A DNA stretch of 64,000 nucleotides, from positions 34,005,961 through 34,069,960 of the forward strand of contig OZ026601.1 of the NCBI GenBank assembly GCA_964020085.1. Reading direction: 5' to 3'. This document shows, piece by piece, positions 25,206 to 37,300 of this stretch. Each line of letters begins with the position of its first letter. Positions within the stretch are counted from its first letter, which is position 1. Source of the stretch: Micromussa lordhowensis. Taxonomy: Eukaryota > Cnidaria > Anthozoa > Scleractinia > Lobophylliidae. Below the pieces are notes generated by a model. The model did no database searches and had not been told where the DNA came from. It saw only the letters and a list, made by a program, of their open reading frames with translations. The position numbers were made by a program, and so were the translations under genes.

Positions 25206-25527
25206 CAGGGGTTTCATTAAGTGCCGGGCGCCGGGCAAATAGGCCATTTCCAACTTACCGTGTACCTCTGCTTCATAACAAGTCTTTGTACAAAACCTTT
25301 CATATCAAGATGAGTTTGATTTACATGAAAATGAACCTGTAGGTGGAACACATTTTCATATGAATGGTTTTGTACTAAGACTCATTTTGACACAGCGGCA
25401 AAAGGTAACTCGGAAATGGCCCATTGGGCGGGATGATTTTGCCTGCCTGGCTGGACCATCAAGAGGAGAGTTTGTCTGCTGATAAAAACCAGTTGCCCTC
25501 TTGCTGAAAACATTAATGAAACCCCTG
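25206..25527. repeat. Non-autonomous DNA element with perfect 15-bp inverted ends
   Basis: The left end CAGGGGTTTCATTAA and the right end TTAATGAAACCCCTG are exact inverses. The CAGGG start is typical of hAT elements, but I see no clear 8-bp target duplication. An inner partial palindrome (GGCCATTTCC and GGAAATGGCC) suggests a nested insertion. Confidence 0.6.
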
Positions 25528-26239
25528 GATTTATTTAATCTAGGGTTTGCGGTACTCATGCCAATGTTCTCCAGACACTGGAAAAAGACATTAATCAAAA
25601 TTATTAGTCACCATTGACCACAGGTCTGCTGGTCATCAACAGAAGGAAGTTGGAACGCTTCCTCAATTTGCCTTCAGTCCGCACATCAAAATGTTCTTAG
25701 TTTGTAAAATATTACATCAATGAAAACTAGTCAAGTCATGTCAAGTCTACGTTTGTTTTATTTATACTAGAAAAACAGGATCAGCAAACTTCTCGACATC
25801 AATAAAACATGAACAACAAATTGAAAGGGTTCTGTAGGTGTATTTTGTACTGTATTTACTAGATTGAGCACTGTTGAGCCATTTTCTACTCCTCTCTGGA
25901 AGGGATGCTAGTCCATCATAAGGCACTAGTATTGAAGCCCCATTAGGGGTGGGGTCGAAATACGCCTAAACATCCTGTACCTGCCAACTTTTCCCAAATC
26001 AAATGCGTGTGATTTTCTTATCCATACCACCCGAAATTCCGAAAAATCCGACTTCCAAACATTACCGAAGACTTCCGAACATTGCCTAAGATGTCTTGAT
26101 GTATTTCGATGGTTGGGATCGATTTCGTAATCTTGTGATCTTAACCTTTTTTGTCTGTTATTAAATCACAAAAACAGAGACTACTTTAGTCAGATATTTT
26201 TAATAAGAACGTTTTCGACAAGATTCCTTCAGGTCTATC

Positions 26240-26606
26240 ACAAATGACGTTTCTTTCGAATGAAGAAATGTTATGAACAGCATATCTTCACTACTCATGA
26301 ACAAACGTTCTGTTTCATTTGATGGCTACAAATGACGTTTCTTTCGAATGAAGAAATGTTATGAACAGCTATCTTCACTACTCATGAACAAACGTTCTGT
26401 TTTCATTGGATAGCTACAAATGACGTTTCTTTTGAGTGAAGAAATGTTATGAACAGCATACAGTGTATCTTCACTACTCATGAACAATCGTTCTGTTTTC
26501 ATTGGATAGCTACAAATGACGTTTCTTTTGAGTGAATAAATGTTATGAACAGCATACAGTGTATCTTCACTACTCATGAACAAACGTTCTGTTTTCATTT
26601 GATAGC
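26240..26606. repeat. Minisatellite, four copies of an 87-97-bp unit
   Basis: Units starting ACAAATGACGTTTCTTT begin at 26240, 26328, 26415 and 26512. The last two units carry a 9-10-bp insertion (CAGTGTAT). The periodic reading frame on the minus strand is a by-product of the repeat. Confidence 0.85.
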
Positions 26607-27025
26607 AACGACGTCAAATATAAGACACATTGCAATCATGTCGGAAAGTAACACTTCTGTTATGTTGGCTTTTCGATAAGATACATAGAAGTCCTTGATT
26701 CGAGATCAATTTTATTAAGACAGCATCTCCAACTGATAGTGGCTCTCTCTATCTCGCTATCTGTCTCCCCTGGTTTATACACTCTGGTTCATTTTAACTT
26801 TTTACATCTGTCCATATTACACTAACGGTAAGAAACATTCCGCGAGGGTGGGAAGTCCAAAAGGCGCGAAAATTACGTTGTCTTTCTGTCAACGCCGTCT
26901 GCCACATGCAGAAAATGGCAGGAAAATTGGAAGTGCGCATGGCAACTGAAACTCTCTCCTTCAGCTGTGATCCTCGCAAACTGCGACACGAATTTGAAGA
27001 CACTTTCCTTTGAGAAGTTTTTCCA

Positions 27026-30000
27026 TTACTTTGCCATTATCATCAAGTCCTGTAACGATACTGGTTTCCACACGCCCTGTGTTTGTGCGAACACAACTCC
27101 TCTGTCGATATACAACGTCACTTTGCCCAGTGAGTACAAAGCTTTTCCTTCGTAACGTCGATTAGGAATTGGCATAAACAACAGATTGTTCTCCTCAGCC
27201 TGAAAGAGAACAATGAAATAAGTGGGTGTCTCTCCAAGAGAACGGGAGGGTGGGAATAAGAAAGCGAAAGAAGAAATATTACCTGTGATTGACTTAAAGA
27301 AGCTTCAGCCACGGTATTTTGAGTTACATTTGTCCAGGTACAAAATGAACATTAAATTAAATCAAAGGAAACGCGAAAATAGTAGTTTGCTAAGATAGAA
27401 AAATACCAAAGAGATAATATTTAACCATAAAGGACCAAGGATGGTTAAGGATGGAGAAGATTGACACGGATGACAAACGACGAACTTGAAAAATTTAGGC
27501 TAAATTTATCAAGATGTGCAAACCGCAGGGTTCAAAATAACAACCGGCTGCCGGTAGCAGCCGGAGCTTTTAACATACTTGCCAGCGATTTTTCACCGAA
27601 GAACTAGAATTGTATAGAAAATATTATGCTTATTGATCGTCCAACTGAAGTAAAAGTCGCTTTCATGTTATGGTGAACATTTCATATCAGACAATAAAGC
27701 AGCCAAGAAGTGTTTTAAAAGCTTTTTGGAATGTAAACGAGTGTAAAGTTTCGAAATATGAAGCGTGCTACAGGGATAATTTTTGTTTACAGTATTAAGC
27801 TTTCTACGAGGGGTGATTACCGCGAAAATTAAGTTTGGAATTTTAAGGCCCGTTTACACAGGCGAATTTTGTCGCGGCAACTCGATGCAATTGTCGCGCT
27901 GAACGGTTGCATCAAGTTTCAAACATATTCGAAAGTTCCAGGGCCCGCGGAGCGGATTTTCAAGTGAGGTGGCTAATGCAAACACATTAGCGTGAGCAAA
28001 CTAGGGGGGTCCGGAGCATTCTCCCCGGGAAAATTTGAAATTAAAGTCTTCTGAAATGGCTAGAAATGGATCTAAAACTGCTAAAAGTGAAGTTAATTTT
28101 TGATTCTTAAAAAAACAACGAGTAACAAACTGGCCTTCACGTTTGACCAAATTTTTAACAATTAGACCCGTAGGCCTTTCGGGCTACGGGTCCAATTGCC
28201 CATGAGGCCAATAACCCATAAGGCGAAGCCGAATGGTCTAAAGCCTTCCCCCCCAGCCCCAACCCCTGCGCAGTCCCTGGAAACCCCTGCGATATCGCGG
28301 CGACAAATCGCACCGAAAATCGCACCTGGTTTACGCATGCGATTTTGAAGTTGCAACTTTCGCGCCCCAAAAATTGCATCGAGTTGCCGCGACAAAAATC
28401 GCCTGTGTAAACGGGCCTTAAGTTATTATGCTGTTTGCCAATGCGGTTTTTAATGTTTTTCACTGGTGTTTTTGATGTTATGAGTTGTGTTTAATGTGTT
28501 CTCAGTTACGTTCGCCAAAACGCCGCTGTTGTTTTTTTCCTCTTGTATTCGATTATTTGTTGGGAATTATGTTTCGTATGGTGTTATGCAAACTTCGATT
28601 CTATTATTCGTGTTTCGAATTACGTTCTTCTAAATCCGCGTCTTCAGAAAGCTCGACCGCTATGGTCTGGCGCGAGTGATAATTAATTATGCATGTTTTC
28701 CCGCCGAAAGAAAATCTGTGCTACTCTCCCAGGGAAAGCAGTCACGCCACACATTACTGTCACGCCACGCATTACTGTTCCAAATAATTTTGACCAGTGG
28801 AATACCTGAAAGGTCACAAACGAGACTATACGCCTTAGATTCGAAAGAAGTTGTTTCATTTCTCTCCTATTTGCACTTGTGCGGCTTTCAATCGAGTGTC
28901 GGAAGAATCCAGGCAATAACTTCAGGTTTGGTTTGGGTTTTGGTTTTCATGTTTGAGACTAATAGACCATTTCCGATATATTAAAATTCTAACCTGGCTC
29001 CGAGGCTTGGGGAAATAAAACAAAAGAAATCAAATCGAGGTTGAAGGATGGATAATTAATTTCTTTTGTTTTATTCCCCCAAGCCTCGGAGCCATGTTAG
29101 AATTTTAATATTTCGGAAATGGTCTATTGATCAGTAATTGGTTTGATTTTGCGTTTACGAAAATTGCTCAAGTTGCACTATTTGTTTGTTTATTAGTGTT
29201 TTCAATTAGCAAAACATTGCTGAATCCTCTGACACTTAAATGAAGTAAATATTTTGTAGACTCACCAAGTTCTGTATCAAGTCTTTGAAGTTGGAAGGAA
29301 CATTTTGAGAGGCCGCCACTTGTCGAGCAGCTTCAGCCTGTGATACAAAACAGACAGTATCAACGTCAAATTTCTCTCCACTATTTCAGTACTTAATTGA
29401 GAAGGCACGCGAGGAGAATACAGGAATTCATAAACCAGTGGGTATCGTCTTGGTGTGCAACCAAATTCTTAGACTCAACATTAAAAAATGGTGTGTTAAT
29501 CCCCTCCGGGGGGCTTCCATATAAAAAGAACCCCTAAGAGGTACCAACAATCCCAGACAAAAACGTTGGGAAACCAAACAAGTTCTCCCCTCCCCCCACT
29601 TACAATGTTGATAATCAGGTGTTTTTTCCTTTTTTGTTAAAAAAAACACGACATTTTCCCCCTCCCCCTTGCAATGTTGATAATCAGGTGATTTTTCCAA
29701 CATTGATTAGGAAGTATGGGGGATACGTGATCCAGCTCAACTGTCCCGACTTCTTTTGTCCGAGATTGAAGATCCTGTCTTGTGGGCGTGGCATGAAATA
29801 CATTTTTCACCCCTAGGAGGTACCAATTCCAAAATAACACCATTATCTCCTGTCATATTCGTTTCGCCTCAATACCCTACAAGGTACTGCAAAAGCTCCC
29901 GCTGTGGAATTTTTGAGGCTGAACATCCTAAGAGGAACTTAAACCGCTTTTTTAATCCCTAAATGGTACGACGAGCGCCTCCGTCCCCATCACGGGGAGA

Positions 30001-33000
30001 ATTCATATATCGATCTGTTACCTTTTGTTTTTCAACTGCCGCCGCCATGGCCGCTGCTTCAGCTTCTCTTCTAGAAAGAAAGAACAAACAAAAAATTGAG
30101 CGTTGCATGGCAATGTCACGAAATCTAAAGTCATTAATAGTATCTTTTTACTTGAAGGAGCCTCGATGTATTAATTTATAGCGAAAGATATGACCAGTCC
30201 CCGCCCATTTTCTCCCTTCGCTCGCACCAAGCCCCCGAGGTTACAGTAGATGGGTCGACCTGCCCCATTTACAAGGTTCTTTATAATTCGCCCAAGGAAA
30301 TAGCTGCTAAACAACACAAACAATGCCCCTAGCTCTAAGAACAAAAGACGTGCAGATTAACAAGAACGAATCAAACTAGAGGATTTAATGTAGTGCAGAA
30401 CAACCGCAGTATATGAGATCAAACATATCTTGAGCTACAATGACACGGTTTTCTCCATTTCATTTTAAGATAACTCGGATTTACAATGTATATTTGAAAC
30501 ACTTCCGTAGAAGCAACTAGCAATAAAAGGTGAGGATCCACTCGCCCCTCCCTCAACCCCACTCATAAACGTTGGGTAAGTCATTTGATCGGTTCAAGAT
30601 CCAAACACTTATTACACTAAAGCTGACCTTCTCTCAGTGCTGGTTAGATAAGCAATGTTCTCTTTAGCTCCCGGCTGTAGAAGGCCACCTGGTGACGTCA
30701 CAGCCTGGTTCATGACGTCAAGTGCTCGGTTAAACTGGACTGGAAATCAAGAAAATAGATTCCCGCGTCACAATTTTTTCCGGCCCCTTTTTGGCGCAGG
30801 CATTCTGTATAAGTTAGTATTGTTACATGTTCTTCTACCAACTACTCCTAGTTCAACATGACCTCGAGACCGAAATTATGATTATCATAAATTCTTGTTT
30901 GACGTTGAATTTACGTTTATCGTAAATTTAGAACACTCAAAGTTTGATAGGAATTCTGGGAAATGAACATATCTCGTTTAAAAGGAAACCCAAGTGTCTG
31001 GACGCGGGACTCGAACCTGGGATTGTTCGCTTTGTAATCCTGTCTTCTAACCATTAGACCACCACGTCGCTAGCTGAACAAATCTCAATTTTTAAACAGT
31101 ATAATTCATGCGCTTATTCTACATCCTGCGGTAAGCACATATCATTACTCGCTAAAAAATAATTTTAGAAAGTGAATGGAAAGGTCGATCACCAAACCTT
31201 AACAAAAAGCTAACCATTTGAAATCTGCGCTTAGGCCTAATCAGTGATATTCTATGCAAGATTCTATTAAATATTTAGTTAAATACCGTTACCGTCGTCT
31301 TGTGCATCTGTGGTCTAGTGGTAAGTAGTCGTTCCCTCGTCTATTTTTTCAGAAAGTACCAGGCCTCTTAGCCAAGGCTGCTGCAGGAACGCAGTCTGTC
31401 TGGAACCCCCAGGAAGGACGTTGTACTTATCTGACATAATAGTATTACTTATTTTCTTCTAGGCAGCATTTGGGATTAAATTTGGGTGCACACTTGTCAC
31501 TTAGCTTCGCACGCAGCAGGCCGGGTGGGACCCTGACCCCACCTCAGGCTTATATCTATCCGGGTGTGGCATGCGCCACACTTGTTGGCTCATCCCTTAT
31601 TTCCAGGTGTGGCATGCGCCACACTTGTAGGCTCATCCATCATCCCTTATTCCAGGTGTGGCACGCGCCACACTTGTTGGCTCATCCATTACTTGCGGGG
31701 TGTGGTGCTAGCACCCCTATTTCAGTTTACCTATTTACAGGGTGTGTTTATGCCACCCTTAGATTTGCCAGGGAGCACCCAACAACCTTAGTCCCATTTA
31801 CTGCCAAATAGTTGTCATTTTATTGTGTACTTATGTAAGCGTCCGAAGTTGTTAACAGTGATATTCTATGCAAGATTCTATTAAATATTTAGTTAAATAC
31901 CGTTACCGTCGTCTTGTACTTCAGTGGTCTAGTGGTAAGTAGTCGTTCCTAGCGCCGGGTAGTTCCGGGTTCAAATCCGGTCCAAATAATATCATTTTTT
32001 TTTCTTTTCTGAAATGTCCTGGGAAACAGTGTTCTAAATTTACGATAATTGTAAATTCATCGTCAAACAAGAATTTATGATAATCATAATTTCGGTCTCG
32101 AGGTCATGTTGCCTAGTTTCATCTATGCGGTCACACAACGCGTTATAATGAAAACGTTGCGTGACATCACACTCTAAATAATGGCTGCAGTTTCGCCTTT
32201 TAACGATATTTTTCTTTGTTATCCGTGATAGAAAAGTTGTCATGTTTTGCAAATGTCTGTTGATGACCACGACTAACCTTTGATGCTTGAATTGTTTAGT
32301 AAATCCTCACTAAACATGCCCTTCCAGCCTGAATACCTGGTGAGACAAAAGCAGTATTGCAAATAACACGTCTGAAATCAGAGACAAACTATATCGATAT
32401 AAGAGGCTTGAACTGGCTGATCAGTGCCAATCGAGCAACGTTTGTGATTGATGTCTTTCCTCAATCTCCTCAGTTTTGAGGCAAAGAAGTCAGAGAGGCC
32501 ACGTGCCGATAAAGTTGGTACTTTCATCATCATCATCATGAACTTTATTTAAGTGTTGTTGCAGGGAGATGAAGCGGGGACATGTTGCAGCGACAGTCTT
32601 CCTCGTGCATAACATGCCCGTTTTTGCGAAAAGTTCTGTTGCGGGGCCAAAATGTTGTCCCCGAAACATGTTGCATTAAATTCAACTGGTTTGAATTCCT
32701 GCGTCACGAAGCAGAGACAATATGAACTCAAATTTCAATGTCGCATCGTGTGCACTGCTCTTGCAAACTGTCCCACACACGAAAGGAGCTTGTCCCTACT
32801 TAGGGGCTTGTTCCCGCATCACGTGCCCACAAGATGTCTCCTAGTCAAAGAGACAGAGTACTGTATGTGTTTTACAGTAAAACTGAAACAGAGTCACTTA
32901 CCACTGGATAACTTCATCGTAATTAGGACTTACACTCAGCCAGCCACGAAGAACCTTTCAAGGAAAGAAAAAGATAATAAGACATGATAACCTTGATACT

Positions 33001-34198
33001 GAATTCAGAAAGAAAACTGTGCAATGAGAATAGTCAGCTGAGCACAAACCTGAATCCAACGTGGAAAGAAATGTTTCTCCAGCAAACTGATGAAATGTTG
33101 TTGTGTTATAATGTCTTTCCATTCCATGACCCAATGGAAAGGTTCTATGAACAAAATCAGAAAATTATCAGAAACATCATGAAAGAAAATATCAAAATAT
33201 AAGGAAAATATAGGGTTCTACGACTTCATAAGGGGTTTTCAGTTGGTTGGGTTTATAAACGGGTGGGGAGGGGGACCTATAAACGGATAGAGGGAGGGGG
33301 TGGGGGCTTCTATGCGGTGTTAAAGAAACGTTTCAAAGTAAGCTGATGAAACCAACATCCAGCAGAATAAAAAGATACTTTGTGTTCTTGGGAACAAGAA
33401 ACACAGTCAGGTAAATTATATTTCGAGTTTGGAACTGAAAGCGTCAGCATACCTAAGTGTTGTTGATGAGGGTTAATGATAAACTCCGACAGGCACTGAG
33501 ACAACTTGGGGTAAATAGAACGAAGAATAAAGGCGTCCATTGTACCTTTGGAGAAAACCTGTCAAAAATATCGGCAAATTACTGAGTTAACCAAAAAAGG
33601 CGATCTGATAACTTTTAAAGTTAGTGTAGGCGGCACGGCCGAGTGGTTTAAGGTGCTGGATTTGAAATCTGGGGGTCCCTTTTTTAAATCCACCTCACCG
33701 CTATCTGGATTTGTTCTCGGTAGTCCCGAGTTCAACTCTTCTACCGCGTTGTGTAAATAGCCAACTGGTCAGCCTCCCACCAGTTGGGATTCTTAATCGT
33801 TTATGTTCTATTGGCAATATTTGTTTATTTATTACAGTGTCCCCATTTAGTAGGACAGCGTTAAATACATTTGACACTTGAATAAAGTTACTTTTTTATT
33901 TCTCATTTTTTATTATCCTTTTGTTTTTCAAAATTGCTTGACGAATCATGCCCAGTTCATCTGGGAAAACAAGTCATATGCTGATAACCATTCAAAAGAG
34001 TACCGTGGTCCAAGGTTGCAGGATCATCTTTGCTGAGGGGTCCGAAGGATGCCAGTTGGTGAGGGCCGATGCTAACTTGAATCTGATTGGTGCATAGAGG
34101 GGCTCAAGATGATCTCCTAAAAATGTAACGTTAAAATGTTACAAAACAAATCCTTGGATAATATATAGATTTAGCCAAGCCTAAAGGCGGAGCGAATC

Positions 34199-34229
<31 letters not shown>

Positions 34230-34297
34230 CCGAATCTCTTTACGGTGGCCAATTCACATTATCAATCTAGTTGATAAAACCAAATTATCTTGTAATA

Positions 34298-34334
<37 letters not shown>

Positions 34335-37300
34335 TGCCCCCTCTAAAGGCGGAGCTCCTGATCACAATAAGTCAACGTGGCTTGAGACTGTGATCCAATC
34401 GAATGTACAGCCTGTTAGCTCAGTTGGTAGAGCAACAGACTACTGTGCGGGAGGTCGAGGGTTCGAGCCCCAGACCGGACCGACACTCAGGGTCTTAAAA
34501 TAACTGAAGAGAATGTGCTGCCTTTGTAATTACATCTGCAAATGGTTAAACGTTCAAGTCTTCTCGGATAAGGACTGTAAACCGTAGGCCCCGTCTCCTG
34601 CATCTTCGGTGTTACAAGGTTAGCAGGGGACGTTAGACAACCCACACAGTCATCAAAAAGAGTATGGCACGTAGTTCCCGGTGTTGTGGTCTGGCATTGT
34701 CTCACGGGTTGGTGCTCTACATAGGGTCAACCTCATTGCACCTTTCTCCCTTGGACAGAATTGTCCAAGAAAAATTGCTATGACAATGACTATGACCAAA
34801 ACCAGTACCTGGGCAGCGGTCAACTTTAAAGAAAACGCGACCTCGACGAGACGATATAGTCACGTGAACTGATCAGCGGATACCTTGATTTGATAGGTGT
34901 CAATTGACTGTAACATGAATGTCCAATATCGCAGATGTACGCTGTAAACCTACAAAACAAATCTTGGACATATGTTGTACTTATGCACAACTTATTCTTA
35001 TTAGAGAATGAGGAACATACCCATGACTGGAAGCCAAGGATGAATCCAGGCATGGACAGGAACAGTGTCCGTCAATGGATTCCACGCATCCACTTCTGCC
35101 TAAAAGGGTCAACAAGAGCAAGCAGTTAAAGGAGATCAGTCACATCAGTTTGAGTTATTTTGCCACGTGCAAAATTACCTTTAAATTAAAGGAAACCTGA
35201 AAATAGTAGTTTTGTAAGATAGAAAAACACCAAAGAGATAATATTAAAACCTTACGGGAACAAGGATGGTTAAAGATGAAGAAGATTAACACGGATTACA
35301 AGCAACAAACTCGAAAAATTTAGGCTGAACTTTTCAAGATGCACAGAGCATGACGTAGTTCCTTTTAAGAATGTCCTTCAGCGATAAAGTCGCGATGAAC
35401 ATTCGTCCATTCCATCACAATTGTAGCACAACAAAATTAATATAATCACAGAACACTGCATCTCTACTCTATCCAGCCTTTATCTATTCACTCTCAAGAG
35501 CACACCGTGAAAACCGAATCTTGGCGGTGACCATGAACAAATGTCTCCCCATCAGTATCAAAAAAGATCGGTATCGGCTACAGACCCAACGTCATTTGAC
35601 AGGGCCAGTAAATTTCTCCGGGAAGTGGTGCTACCTCCAAAGAAGTTGGGTGGGGCGTACGGCACGCTTGTCAAAATCCTTACCCTAGTTCAAACCAAAA
35701 TTTGCGATTTTCCCTACCCTGTTTTAGACCCAACCCAAAATTGGATACCCTATTTCAGTCCTGGCTCTTAAATCAATACTCTGTTTCAGACCTGCCCTAT
35801 AATCAGTTCCCTAGCACAGAACAATGTAATAGGCAATGTTAACATGCTTTTATTAAGTAGGCCGTAAGCTCTCGATGTTGATGGTCTGATGAATGATAAA
35901 GGAGTAGTAAAAACACGCCTAGTTGAAGACCAGAGTGCACATACCACACCCTATTTAAGACGAAAACGGCTCAAAAACCATACCCTTTGGGGGCGCACAC
36001 TGATACCCACCCCGGAGAAGTCGCACAGAAGAAGCTGCAAGTACTCAGGGTATACGGTGATTTCGTGTTAGAACTGACCTGCAGACGAGGCAGAAGTAAC
36101 TGCTGTTTGATGTTGTCCGTGATCCACTGAGGGAGGATTGGTGCCCAGTTATTTATAACGTTCAGCATTGCATCATAATTGCGACAATGCCATGAACTGA
36201 AAAAAATACACCAGGTTGTGCATATAAACAATAAATTACAATATATGACAAATCAATAGAAGTAGTAGAAATAGAATACGTCTGCAACATTTCGGACGGT
36301 TAATTTTCGGACACTTTTTATCTCATTTCGGACAAATTTCTGACAAATTTTCGGGTAATTTCCCGAAACAAAATTACTTTAGTCAGTCAAGGCGATTTAT
36401 AGAGATAGAAGGTACTTTCCATTCTTATCTGGGACTTTCGAAACCGGGATAAAAGTTCAGAAAGTTTCTTGGAAAGTTTCAAGAAAATCTAAGATTTGTT
36501 TAACTTTTCGAAATGGAAATCATTCAACTGAAAACTCCAGAACTTCTGGGGAAAACTCAAATTGAATGGAAATTGTGGATTGGAAATTTTCGACATGAAT
36601 TACATTCACACTGGTCTCCTGGAAACAGTCCTCGAGAAAGGGTTTGAATGTTCATGAAGTAAACAGCTAAACTGCCAGAAGAGTATTAACTTTAATAACA
36701 TACCACACTGCGGAACGAAGAAACGGCATCCAAACTTCCCACACAAGTCGGTCATACATTTTCATCCTTAAAAACAACAATGAACAATTAGTTTAAAATA
36801 CATGTACTTCATTCAAACTATGTAATAAGTATTTACGATAAGAATATCTTCGGTTTGAAATGATTTATTTTGCCAATGAGAGAGGGCAAAGAGAGATGAA
36901 ATCAAGTTACATTTGATGACAACAACCGGGGGTTTCATCTTGCAGCAATTTTCACTGTGGATGTAAATCAATTGCTTGAAAGAAGTTTCCAAAAGGAGTT
37001 TTGAAATATGACCATGCGTATAAACTTGCATTAGGTGGCTAAACCGAATCACAAGTTTATTTGAAAGTGCACGCAAGTAGCAAAGCAGCCATATCAGTGC
37101 TCTTCAGGCAGGCACGGACCACCGACCACCCCCCCACCACACCCCCCACCTCAACCCCCACGAGGGGGAATCCCATAAAGTCGGGATGCTTCTCAGAAAT
37201 TTTTATTTAACCGCCTAACAGAGACCAATCCAGGCGTGGCTTGAGATTTAATCAAGCACCGAAATCTGTGATTTATACCCCTACGCGAGACGACAACTGG

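Larger units (their letters stand above)
24512..27025. other. Interval between convergent UBE2Z and TFIP11
   Basis: It holds the UBE2Z 3' untranslated region (AATAAA at 24875-24880), a poly-C tract near 24841-24863, the foldback element at 25206-25527 and the satellite at 26240-26606. A minus-strand AATAAA (plus 26711-26716) may serve TFIP11. I see no further gene. Confidence 0.5.

Noticed and set aside
26359..26598. Periodic 79-codon frame on the minus strand
   Set aside because: It is only the minisatellite read in one frame. There is no promoter, splice or conservation evidence.
30071..30627. A missing TFIP11 micro-exon between exons 23 and 24
   Set aside because: About ten residues present in human TFIP11 have no counterpart, but phase is already consistent, total length is close to human, and no suitable AG...GT stretch was found.
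31563..31712. CRISPR-like array
   Set aside because: There are only three units, irregular spacers that are themselves similar, and a eukaryotic setting.
31470..31811. 113-codon plus-strand frame
   Set aside because: It spans the palindromic tandem repeat and SINE flank. The amino-acid repeats only mirror the DNA repeats.
34411..34482. Possible tRNA gene on the plus strand
   Set aside because: Boxes A and B are present but there is no acceptor stem, and a long SINE body follows.
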